Assembly (NCBI RefSeq): GCF_000471905.2
Contig: NW_006499436.1
Location: 952,353-1,016,352, forward strand
Reading direction: 5' to 3'
Length of the DNA: 64,000 bases
Source: Amborella trichopoda
Lineage: Eukaryota > Streptophyta > Magnoliopsida > Amborellales > Amborellaceae
Part shown: piece by piece, positions 32,901-45,608 of the stretch
Position numbering within the stretch: the stretch's first letter is position 1
How the letters are laid out: every line of letters begins with the position of its first letter
Notes under the pieces: model-generated
Seen by the model: only the letters and a program-made list of their open reading frames with translations
Told to the model about the DNA's origin: nothing
The model's database searches: none
Made by a program: the position numbers and the translations under genes

Positions 32901-35900
32901 GGCTTATGCACAAAGTGGCCACTCTCAGGACTCGGACCCATGCTCTTTAACCACAACAATATTAAAAATAAATTCTAAACCCTATCCCACCATCATCACC
33001 ATCATCATCACATGACTGATGCCAATTGCATCTGGAAGTGTTTTGGTCATTGGGACGTGATTGCCATTGTCTTTTATGTTTTGGGTCCCAGGATGATTTT
33101 AGTCATTTTGGGATTTGTTAAGGTCTAGGGAATTTGGTATATAAACAGGTAATTATTGTGTGAAAGTTTCTATGAGTCCAAAAGTTAAAAATTGTAGTTT
33201 CAATGCTTAGATGTTTGGTTTCATGCACGGGAGTTTGGGTTCATGTACGTTGCATGCAAGTATGGGAAATAGTACATAGGGGTAATCTAGTCAATTTCAC
33301 ACTTTGTTAGAGGTATTTTAGTCATTTTCTAGTTCCAGCAAACTGCTTTATATGTATGGAACATTGTGGTAACAATTGGTTAGCTTTGTTGATAATTTGT
33401 TTAATGAAATAAAAAATTCTTCCTTCTAGTTGTTGTAGAGAGAGAAAGAGATTTCCCATCCTTGTGTATTACGAATACCTTGAGTTGGAAGGCCATTCTT
33501 GTGTACTGCAAGTACCTTGAGTTGGAAGGACATCCTTGTGTATTGCGAGTACCTTGAGTTGGAAGGCCTGGAAAGAGTTAGGGCTGAAGATCCCTTCCTC
33601 GTCATTCCCTTGTTCTAGAGTAAGGAAGCCGGATCATTGTTGCACAATCAGCCTCGAATCTATACTTTGCAGTGCCAGTTTGCACCATTTGGTATAAGAG
33701 TGAGGTTGGTGAGCTTCATTGATTATGATGGCTGCTCGTGGTAGGCGTCATGGCTGAAGAAATGTAGGTCATGAACTCGATAGTTTGGCAAAAACCGTGT
33801 ACAATCTAATGGAGTCAGTGGCTGTGCTTTTGCAAGATAGAAATCAATAGAATGCGAGAAGATCCCCAGCCAAAATTCCATCCATGAGGGCATGTTTGGA
33901 GATAAACCATGAGTCAGCGATGGAGATGACTTCACGTAGCTTATAATCGATGACTGATTCACGCGAAAGCATAGGTTCACAACGGGTATCAAGAAGGCAT
34001 GAGACGGATGGTGACTCAAGTGTCCAAACTGGGAGGAATGGGTAAGCATGACGTGAAGACGACTTAGGTATTAAAGTTGACTTCTATCAACAGAAAAGTA
34101 TTTAGATTGGTTGAGCAATATAAAGATTCTTTGAATGGAAGGATTTGTCAAATTCAAAGAAGGTAAAATTAGTTGCAATATGCTTCGGGGACTTGCATCC
34201 ATTTGGTGGGATCAAGTTCAGGAAGCTAAATTGCCAAAGGGGAAAAATAAGATTCGACCTTGGGCAAAAATGATGGCAAAGTTGCGTGAGCAATTTCTTC
34301 CTCCAAACCTTGTACAAACCGATAAACAGTTCCATCAACTGCATCAAGGATCGAAGTCAATATGTGAGTATATGGAAGCATTCCATTGCTTGTCCTTGCG
34401 CACGAGGTTGGATGAGACACAGGACTAACGAGTGGCAAGGTATATCACAGGTTTGCAGCTTCAAATCCAAAATGAACTCTCCTTACAACATCTGTCCCAA
34501 GTAGAAATGACATATCAGGCTGCATTGCTAGCTGAGGAGAGGCAAAGAAGGAGTACTAGTTGGAGGCCAGGAGTAGGTATGCCACAGCCCAAGAGGGTGA
34601 CGCCTCCAACCCGAAGAGTTGCTGGCCCAATTAAGGAAAGGACATCAAATGATCGATCATGGGCTGTACCACCATACAACACTTGCTTGTGATCCTGGAC
34701 AAATGAGCATCTAGTGTACAGTGCTTCCAATGTAATGAAGTGAGGGCAGCAGCGTGACCATCAGCTGCTGCCCAACGGCATGCTAATCTATCCGAAGCTG
34801 AGGAAAGTGGTGAAAAGGAAGAGGTGGCAGTTGCTGATTTTGGAGAGCTGGTGTATGATGAAGAGTTTGGTCAAGATGGATAAGGAGAGGAGGTGCCTGT
34901 GGACCAAGGATAGATGTTGCTGGTCTAAAGGGTTCTCTCTCATTCTAAAGCCCCACAAGATGATAGCTAACTGAGATCAAATATATTTCGCATCCGGTGT
35001 ACTCATGATGGGAGAGTGTGCCACCTAATCATCAATAGCGGCAATTGCGAGAACATGGTGTCAAGATGCTGTTGATAAGTTGCGACTAAAGGTGCTTGGT
35101 TCAAAAGAGGAGTTGAGGTACCCGTTAATTCCTATTGTCTTATTATATTTTCTATTAATAATTTTTATAAAACAGATGAGGTGTGGTGTGATGTTGCACC
35201 AATGAATGCATGCCATATATTGCTGGGTCGCCCATGGCAAGATGATCACAAGACATTCCATAATGGTGAGCGTAACACTTATACTTTTTGGAAAGATGGG
35301 TGAAAGATTGTTTTATTGCCATGGTGAGAAAACGTTTCACCTAAATCCATCAAGGAAGAGGGTTTGGCTTTGCTCTAATATCGAAAATTTGTTGAAGTTA
35401 ATAAAGAAGTGGGCAAACTTTTCGTGATAGGCAAAAAAGAGTTTAAGAATAATGTTCTATGGTGCTAGAAACCTTTAAGCCTCTAATGGATGAATTTGTT
35501 GACTTTATGCCAGAAGAATTACCAGCTGGATTACTGCCAAATAAGGAGTATACAACACTGTATTGACCTTATTCCGTGATCTAGTTTGCCAAATTTACCG
35601 GCATATCGAATGAGTCGTAAGGGGCATGAGGAGTTACAACGCCAAGTTAATGAATTGATAAGGGACTGATTTGACCAAGTATGAGCCCATGTGCTGTCCA
35701 ACACTACTCACACCTAAAAAAGATGTTTCATGACACATGTGTGTTGATAACCAAGCCATAAACAAGATTACCCTTAAGTACCAGTTTCCAATTCCGAGAC
35801 TTGGCGACATGGTAGACATGTTGGCTGGTTCTTCGGTGTTCTTGAAAATAGATTTGAGGTGTGGGTATCACCAAATTTGAATTCGAGAAAGGGATAACTG

Positions 35901-38900
35901 GAAAACAGCCTTTAGGACAAAGAATGACTTGTTTGAGTGGCTTGTCATGCCATTTCGATTGTCCAATGAACCTACCACTTTCATGCACTTGATGACTCAA
36001 GTCTTGCGAGATTTCCTTGGCAAGTTTGTCGTCGTGTATTTTGATGATATTTTGATATATAGTTCTGATCCAGAGGCACACTTTAGTCATTTGCACTTAT
36101 TGTTTTGAGGGCTGAGATTGTATGTTAACCTTAAGAAGTGCAGTTTCATGACAAACAGTTTGGTGTCATTGGGTTTTGCGGTTTCTTCGGATGATGTTAA
36201 GGTCAATCCTGAGAGGTTAAGGTAATACTAGATTGGCCAATACTTGAAATTACGATTGAAGTGTGAAGTTTCCTTGGACTTGCCACATTCTACAGGTGGT
36301 TCATTCGAAATTTCAGCACCATTATGGCGCCAATAAGTTTCCATGGACTTGCCGCATTCTATAGGCGGTTCATTTGAAATTTCAGCACCATTATGGCGCC
36401 AATCACCGAGTGTTTACAGGGTGAAGGCATCGGTTGACTCCCACAGCTACAAAGGATTTTGAGGAGATTAAGGAGAGGATGACACATGCACCAGTCCTTG
36501 CTTTGCCTGACTTCAAAAGGCATTCGAGGTAGACTGTGATGTCTCTCATGAGGGAATTGGAGCTATATTGAGTCAAGAGAAATCCATTGCATTTTTCAGT
36601 GAGAAACTCTATGATGCAAAGCAATGGTTATTGACTTATGACATTGAGTTCTATGTTGTCATTCAAGCTCTTCACCATTACTTGATTCACCAGGAGTTTG
36701 TTCTATACACTAACCATGATGCACTCAAGCACATTAATAGCCAAAAGAAGTTTAGTGCAAGACATGCTAAGTGGGTGGCTTATTTGCAAGAATACACCTT
36801 CACAATAAGGCACCAATTGGGAGAGTAAAACAAAATGGCTATTGCTCTTAGTCGGAGAGTTCATTTGGTGAGGACATTAGCAGTTCAAGTGGTCGGCTTA
36901 AAAGCGGTACGAGAAGCCTATCAAGATGATCCATACTTAAGGTTAATAGAGAGGTGCCGAACAAGCAATGGTAACTCATATCCCTAATTTCTTTTCTCCG
37001 ATGGATATTAGTTCTATGGTGTCCATTTATGTGCCACTAATACCTCTATGAGGGAGCATCTTATTGCTAATTTTCATTTCAGTGGTCTTGGTTGACATTT
37101 TGGAAGGGATAAGACCTTTTCTTTAATAGAGGAGAGATATTTTTGGCCCTCTATGAGCCGAGATGTGTATAGATTTGTTGACCCGTGCATAAAATGCCAA
37201 GAGGCAAAGGGGCATTCAGAAAATACTGGTTTATATACTCCATTGCATCTAGAAGTTTTTTGGTCACGGGGACATGATTGTCATTGTCTTTTTTGTTTTG
37301 GGGCCCAGGATGATTTTGGTCATTTTGGGATTCATTGAGTTCTAGGAAATTTGGTGCAAAGAGAAGTAATTTATTGTGTGACAGTCTCCATTAGTCCACA
37401 GGTCAAAATGTGTAGTTTCAATGCTTAGTAAGTTTGCTTTTATGCATGGGAACTTGGGTGCATGGATGTCGCAAAGTATGGGAAATAAGGCACAGTGGTA
37501 ATCTAGTCAATTTCACATTTTGTTATGGGTACTTTAGTCATTTTCTAGTTCTCGCAAATTGGTTTATATGTATGGAACATTGTTGGAACAAGTGGTTAGC
37601 TTTGTCGATAATTCATTTAATAAAATGAAAACTTCTTCTTCTACTTGTTGTAGAGAGAGAAAGAGAGTTCTCATACTTGTGTACCTCGAGAACCTTGAAT
37701 TGGAAGGCATCCTTGCGTACTACAAGTACCTTTAGTTGGAAGGCCATCCTTGCGCATTGCGAGTACCTTGAGTGGCAAGAGTTAGGGCTAAAGATCCCTT
37801 CCCCTTCATTCCCTTGATCAAGATCAAGGAAGCCGAGTTGTTGTTGCACAATCAGCCTCAGATCTATATTTTTTGATCCCAATTTTACACCAACGAGCCT
37901 TATCCCAACCATTTGGGGTTGGCTACAGAAATCTTGTTCCGTCATTATGCTTTGACCCTATTGCAATAATTCCTGAAAATTAATAAATACAAAGCACGCC
38001 CACATCTATAAAAATCAAATTACAAAAAAATAAAATTAAAACTTTGAATAATCCATACCTTGATTTGCATCACTCGCCCCAAGTTGGGAAAATTCATCCT
38101 CGAGTTTTGAAATATGTGAATCCTCCACCAAACACAATGCCTTACTCAACCCGAATATTCTGGATTGACATTAGGGCTTCATCCTAGGATTTGTGGCTTA
38201 TGGGCTGATCAAAATATCCTTAAACAAGTTGTTGAGATTTTTGGCACAACCAACTATAGTAGCGTGCATTTGTGGAAATATGAAGGGTCGACACCACCAT
38301 CGATGAGAGAAATGAGCTCTTTATAGTCTCCCCCACTAAACACCTCATCTTTTACCTCTTCACCACCACCATCAATATCATTCTGATTGGTACTTCCTAC
38401 AGGGGCTAAAAACCAATTATTCCCACTATCTTAGGAACGATTTTGTCACTATCACCTAGTTCTTTATCAAAGATAGGAGCACTATCAAAGATAGAACCAT
38501 CCATTGATTCAAAGAATATCGAATCCAATTGAAGATTGGACCCTTTTTGTTCTTCTTCAAAATTAGGCTCTCCTCGATGCCATCACGCATCGAACCCATC
38601 AATGTAGTTTGATACATCATTAGTCCACTCCCACTCAGACTCGAGTTCTGATTCGCACCATCTCAATAAAAACCCTCATGATTTGGATCCAACTGTTTAG
38701 ATCCCTATTTGTTTGAGGCACACTACTGCTGATGACAATCACGTAGCAGTTGTGTAACTTTCTATATCAAGTTGTTGTTTTGCTTTCGCAGTTGGATCAA
38801 CAAGGGGTTCTTGGCTTGTAAGGATCAACGTTGCAGCCGTGTAACCTTCTATATCTCTCAGTGTTTTAAAATAAGGCCGCATCGTCGCATATGCAGCCGC

Positions 38901-41900
38901 ATCATGTGGTATGCAGTGGGCTCCGCATCAGAATTGACCGCATATGCGCCGCATCAGGCTGCATCGTAGCTGCATATGCGCTGCATCAGGCTGCATCGTA
39001 GCTGCATATGCGCTGCATCAGGCTGCATTGTAGCCGCATCCCACCGCATTCCCTTCTGCCGATTTTTTTTTCGATTTTGCTCCTCGGGGAGGGGCAAATT
39101 GGTCTTTTTGACCATCCACAAATGGGGAAAACTGTTTGGGGGGGTATTAAACCCCCTAAACGATGATTTCCAGCCACTTTTGTGGCTTTTTTTGCATCAA
39201 ATCGAAGGAAAAAAAAATTTGGCGGAAATTTATTTTTCATTCAAATCTTTGATTTGGCGGTTGTTTGATACTTGGATGTTGATTTGATGCTTTTGGTTAT
39301 TAATTTGGGGATGTTAGGGTGAATTTGTAATAAGAAATCGGGGAAAAAAATTTGACTTCAAATTTCAAAATTGGCTATTAATTCTTCTTGAGCTTGATTT
39401 TTGGTTTGTAATATCACTATTTTGTGCTTATGGTTGTTGATGGTTGTGCTTTTGTGCTTGTGGTGCAAATTTATGCTTATGGTCGTTGATTGTTGAATGT
39501 TTTATGAAGTTAGTTTCAAGTTTCTAGTTTCTATCGGGGATAGTGGATAACTGAATACAAAATCTCAGACAGCTAATAATTTTGAGTTTAATCATTAAAC
39601 TAAAATAGCTATTACCACATATATCACCTCCATACATTTTTCTAGGCATTAACCTATTTTTTTAGATTTTTTAGAATTTTTTTACATTTATTGACTGCAT
39701 CGTCACGATGCACCCGCATCCGGGCCGCATCAAGCCGCATCGGCTCCCCCACAGCTTTTGGCCGTATCCCACATTTTAAAACACTAATATCTCTTGATTC
39801 ACATCAATAAGTTATTGTTTGGCATTGTATGATTTGATCAAGGCTAATGAATGTACATTCCCATAATAGGCTCCCCATATTCCAAAAAGGTGGGGAAATC
39901 AATATCATAAGAGTTTACCATTCTTCCCCAAAACCTTGAGATGTTAGTTACTAGACCTAAGGGGCAAAGGAAACACAAGAGGCGAGAGCAGCCAAATCCT
40001 CGACCTTTCATCTCAGCAGCCGAATCCTCAACCTGCCAATCACCATCATCAACCATCTACTGATCCATCGACACCCAGTACTGAGAAGATCGAAATTTCA
40101 CTCTTATCTATTTCATGCCTCACAGAGGCTGTGGCCCTTAATAGAGCATAATGCTAGATTAGGATTCGTGTAGCCGACCCCAATTAGTTGCGAAAAGGCT
40201 CTAATGATGATGATAATATATTGCTACATCAATTGGAGAAAAATCACAAGAAATTCGAAATCCTCTCCAAGCAAGAAACAAAAGCCCCAAATTGTGTTAT
40301 TGAGTAATTTTACATGGACACTGGCACAGGTGTCATGTCTACTATGTATCTCAAGTGTTTGGTACTTTGGCATAAGAACTGAGTATGACCCTGGCATGTC
40401 CGTACAATCTTGTACATATAAATATACTAATACATCTATCATAAAGCAAAATTTTAAAAATAATAAATAAAAATTAAAAATAAAATAATACATACATTTT
40501 TTAGTCCAAGTGTCTAAGCGTGTCGACACGTGTCAAAGTGTCGACACATGCCAACATAAGACACAAGAGAGAAAGTCAAGTGTTGGGGCAACACTAATAA
40601 AGTCAAGTTTCAAGGTAACAATGATTTTGAGGAGGTATCTCCAAAAACCAGAGATTCGGTAGTCTTGATGTTTGAAATTTGGTGTGTGAAATTTCAGCAC
40701 AAATACAAAATCAAGATTGGCTTTCAAAAGGAGTGACAATCTCTCACCTCTTAGCTTTCTCTCTCTAAAAGTTTCTTCTCTGTTATTTGAATCCGTGGAA
40801 CCTATTTTTACCCATTCGAAGTTCTCTTTATCGGTTCCTTCTTCATATTCACAGACCGATAAATTATCATTACTTGCGAAGACGATAGCAATCTATTTCC
40901 CCCTTCTCCTTTATCACTCATGGAATCATCAAATGTGGTTGCTCCCCGATCCATTAAAACCAAACCACTGAGACCATCTTCAATGGAAAACCAGTTTATT
41001 TTAGTTATGCACAGCCAAAATATTGATGGATTTCTTGATGGGTTTAGGTTGTCCTCCACAGTATCTTCAGAAAAATCAACTGGAAAAAAAAAACAACTAA
41101 GAGGCTTCTCAACTTATCTAGAATATGAAACTAAACAAGCCAAGGTTATCAGTTTGTGGGTAGCTGGCTATTTGCTTCCATATTCCCAGATATACTGACA
41201 AATATTGTTGATCTCCCAACTGCTTGGGTTCTTCAGAAAATTTATTTGCTAAAAAATCGAAGGCCAAAGAAATGCAACTCCATTTGGACCTACTAACTGT
41301 AAATGTGGGTTTTCATCGATTTCTCGGTACCTTGAACACTTACGGCTATTTGTGATAATCTAGCTGCTATATGAAAGGTTGTACCTGATAACGATGAAGC
41401 CTTTTCATTTTAAGTAGCCTTGGAGAGGGACATCAATGATTGTTACATCTCTTATCTCCTAACCGGCCTTACCCTTCCTTAGAAGACTTATGCCCTATCT
41501 TGCTTGATTAAGAGAGCATGTTTATCAGCACCTCAAAATCATACAACCCACACCCTTTTGCATCTGACTTCATAATAAAAGCCCCAAGAGCACCTTCTTT
41601 ATGGAGTGGACGAGCTCATGATTGTTTCCGAAGATTTGACACAACTTTTCAGGCACCACACCACCAACTGAAACTCGTAACTTGGCTCATCATGTAAGTA
41701 CCCTCACTCTTGACACCAATAAAAGTTCCTTTGGTGGTACTTCGTGGACCATTAACCCTGGTACCACTAGTCATGTTGCTAAGAACACATACTCTTAGCA
41801 GAGTTCAGTTACGCACATATGGGTGAAGTGTCATCTCTTCCAATGTTTCATATTGGCACAACCCAATATCAACTGCTTTTTTAAAAGTTTCAAATACCAA

Positions 41901-44900
41901 TGTTCTTGTGATTCCCAAAACCAACAAGAAATAATAACACTATGGCCTATGACATCCAAATTATTTTGTTATGTGCCAAGACACCAGGAAGCTGATTGCT
42001 AAAGGGCTACAGAAAATGGGGCTTTATAATTTAGAGACAATTCGATTTTTGCTCTTACATTGGTCACCCGACATAATCTAGCAACTATGTCTCCTATGGA
42101 ATTTTGGCACTGTCAATTTGAGGATCCTCATTCCAAGACCCTACAAAGACTTGGAGATGATGACATAATTTTGTTACATACTACACAGCTTAATAGCATA
42201 AAGTACTAACTGTCAATTGATGAAAATACTATTTATGAATCTTTATATTTAGTATATCATGATGATTGGGGGCCTTCACCTATGGATTTTATGCATGCAT
42301 ATCATTATTATGTCTCTTTTATTGATCAATGCAGTATAAATACTTGGATTTTATTTGTTAGACATAAATCTGAACTTTTGCATTGGTTTATGTATTTCAA
42401 GCAGACTTAGAAATTATTTTGGGAAACCAATTAAAGCTATGAGATCTGACGGTGGGGGAGAATATACATCATATGATTTTCAACATTCATGAATGATGAT
42501 GGAATCCAACATCGGTTTTCATGTAAGTTTACCCTGCAACAAAATGGAGTCACCAAACAAAAGAATCGTCACATTCGATGCTTGACTCTCATGTTTCTTC
42601 CTTCTTGTGGGAAGGCGCTTTCTAACAGAAATCTACCTTATTAATTGCCTCTCTTCCTTGGAACTTTCAGGACTTACGACTTTATGGATTACTCTTGACT
42701 GTGTTTATTTGGAGACACATGTTTTGCGCATATTATTGTTTACTTTGCAATGAACTTCAGCTCAAAGCATATCGAGGAGTATTCATTGGTTACAGTCCTG
42801 ATCATAAGGCTTGTAGATGTTATATTCCATCAACATGTGAATGTGATTACTTATTGCCATGTTACCTTTAATGAGATTAATTCATACAATTCTTCTTCTA
42901 ATACTGATATGCACTCCTTTCTTTCACATGACCTATTTCAAAGTATAGAATATCTATGCAAGGGGCAGAACATGTAAAGATGAGTGTACCCACCTCTTCC
43001 TAACTGGACCTAGTCCCACTAACTCAAATTAAAACTATAGTGGGCTACAAATGGCTTTATAAAGTAAATCTTAAACAAGATGGAAGAGTAAAAAGATTCA
43101 TCCTAATGGCTAAAGGATAAAATCAAAAGTATGGACTAGACTATGAAGAAACTTTCAGTAACCATGATTAAAGCCACAACCATAAGAACTATTACTGCTC
43201 TGGGGGTCATAAATGGATGGGGAGCTCAATCAAATGAATATCCAAAATCCTCCATATAATATTAAAGCAAAAGGTTACATGGCACAATCTCCTTTAGTCA
43301 ACAACATATGCAAAAACCAAGATAGCCACACCTTGAGGCTCTAAAGACAATATGGGGGCATATAGAGGGAACTCTAATCTTCTGTGTCTTACAGGGTATG
43401 CTTGAACTAGCAACTTTCTCTTATGCCAACTTAGCAAACTCCAAATGATAGAAGATCAGCTGAGCTGGCTGTTGTATATTTTAAAGAAATCTTGTATCAT
43501 GGAGTAGCAAAAAGTAGAAACTACGGCCAAATCAAGAACTGAAGTAAAATATAAACTTTTCTCTTGTAACTTAAAAATTGACATGGGTCTACAATTTATA
43601 TTCAGAAATAGGCATTCAGCTAGAGAAACCAACAAAGATCCATTATAATAACCAAAAGTGCTATAAAGATATCAAACAATCCAGTAAAACATGGGAAGAT
43701 CAAACATCTAGGTGTGTTGATCATCACTAAATAAGAGATGGTCCATGATAATGAAATCGTTGTTGAACACATACAAATTTCAAATCAATTTGCAGATTTT
43801 ATTTTTTAAATCAAGTTGCAGATATTATAACTGAAGCTCTCACTAAAGAAATTCTCGTGACAAAGACAAGTTTTCCATGTTATAATGTCAATTAGAGGGG
43901 AGTAGTAGGACATATGTAACATACAAGTGATGTACATATGTATAAGTCTATTGTTTGGCATTGTATGATTTGTTTAAGGGTATTATTGTACATTCCCATA
44001 ATGGGCTCCTTTATGTATCCAAAAACTGGTGACAATGAATGTGATGAGAGTTTAACATTCTTCACCAGAACTTTGAGACTTATGATAGCTAACAATAGTG
44101 AAGGACAGCTTCTTTCACTTGGATGACCAACCAAGCAATGAGTACTGATGCTCAATTAATAAAAGCAAACCATCACAGTACTGTGGATATTGATGATTTA
44201 AAGCACACGATGGTCACCATCTACAAAGTTCACAGGCCTAATTTGCAACATAGAAGTTTTAACAAATTTGTTTCTAAATCAGACATTTCCTGCCCAATTT
44301 ATGACAATGAGAACTGGAACTGTTCAATATTTTTTCAATGTAGCTTAAGTAATAACAAAATAGATTCAATGCAAAAATTTGATCTAATTGAATCCCTATA
44401 GTTGTATGTTACAAGAAAATCATGCCTCTCTTTCTGAACCTATTTGTGACTATCAATTTGAATGGAACCAAACGAGGCCACCAATGACAAAAGAGCATAC
44501 CTGGATCCTCACAACGTTTTTACGTAAATTTAGAAACTTTTGGCGCCCCTTCCAACCACGATACTTTTTCTGAATATGAAGTGCAGCATTGTGCAACCCA
44601 TAGTCTTGGAGGTTGTGAAAGGATCTCGATTTAGCTGATATACATTGAATCTCACTTGGGGTCATCCCATACTCATCTTGAACAGATTCAGCTTCGTGCC
44701 GCCTTCTCCTCCTAAAAGAATGAGCACGAAAAGCGGCCTGTATACGCGCCGCTGCCTGAGCTGCATTTCTAACTGCTTCCAAGGAGACTTTAAGCGAGGT
44801 ATCATCCTCTGCACCAAGAGAAACTGCAGTACTTTTATTTATGACACTTTCAATGGTTTTCTCAGCCTCTACAGCTGCAGATCCTTTGGTAATTTCACAT

Positions 44901-45555
44901 TCAGTTAGGGTAAGTGATGCAAGGTGGTTGGTTAAATCCATCTCAGAAAGATAGGCAGCAAGTCCTTTGTGACCATAAGTAGCAGCAATGGAAGCCGCAG
45001 TTTCTCCAGCCGAGTCACTTGAGGTAGGATCGGTCCGAGCGCCTGGTAATGCCCCAGCAGCTATAAGAGCCGGAACCATCTTTTCCCTGTGAGAGACCAC
45101 ACTATCAGTCAAGATCCTGATTCAAAGGATAAGCGAGTGTGTGCATGTGTGTGTGTCAGTTATGTCCCTTCTCTCTCTCTCTACTCTCGTAGTCGGTAGG
45201 AGACGAGACCGNNNNNNNNNNNNNNNNNNNNNNNNNNNNNNNNNNNNNNNNNNNNNNNNNNNNNNNNNNNNNNNNNNNNNNNNNNNNNNNNNNNNNNNNN
45301 NNNNNNNNNNNNNNNNNNNNNNNNNNNNNNNNNNNNNNNNNNNNNNNNNNNNNNNNNNNNNNNNNNNNNNNNNNNNNNNNNNNNNNNNNNNNNNNNNNNN
45401 NNNNNNNNNNNNNNNNNNNNNNNNNNNNNNNNNNNNNNNNNNNNNNNNNNCTTTACCTTCGTCGTAGAGACCGACACTACTACTACGTACGTAACGATAC
45501 TACGTAGTACGTAAGTAAGTAAGTACGAGTGTGTGTCGTGTGTGTGTGTCTGTAT

Positions 45556-45608
<53 letters not shown>

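Larger units (their letters stand above)
33027..37889 (+). mobile_element. Ty3/gypsy LTR retrotransposon, truncated, in CAMTA intron
   Basis: LTRs lie at 33027-33684 and 37244-37889 (TGCATCT...CA), flanked by CCAAT (33022-33026) and CCAAC (37890-37894). A PBS-like TGGTATAAGAGT follows the 5' LTR at about 33691. Gag, RT, RNase H and the N-terminal part of integrase follow in gypsy order with many stops. The 3' LTR begins directly after an integrase fragment, so the integrase core and polypurine tract are deleted. It sits inside an RTE LINE tail. It is transcribed antisense relative to CAMTA. Confidence 0.88.

Noticed and set aside
38976-39287. 103-codon frame rich in Cys/Arg/Ser
   Set aside because: It is made by GCATC-type subterminal repeats of the hAT element at 38859-39786.
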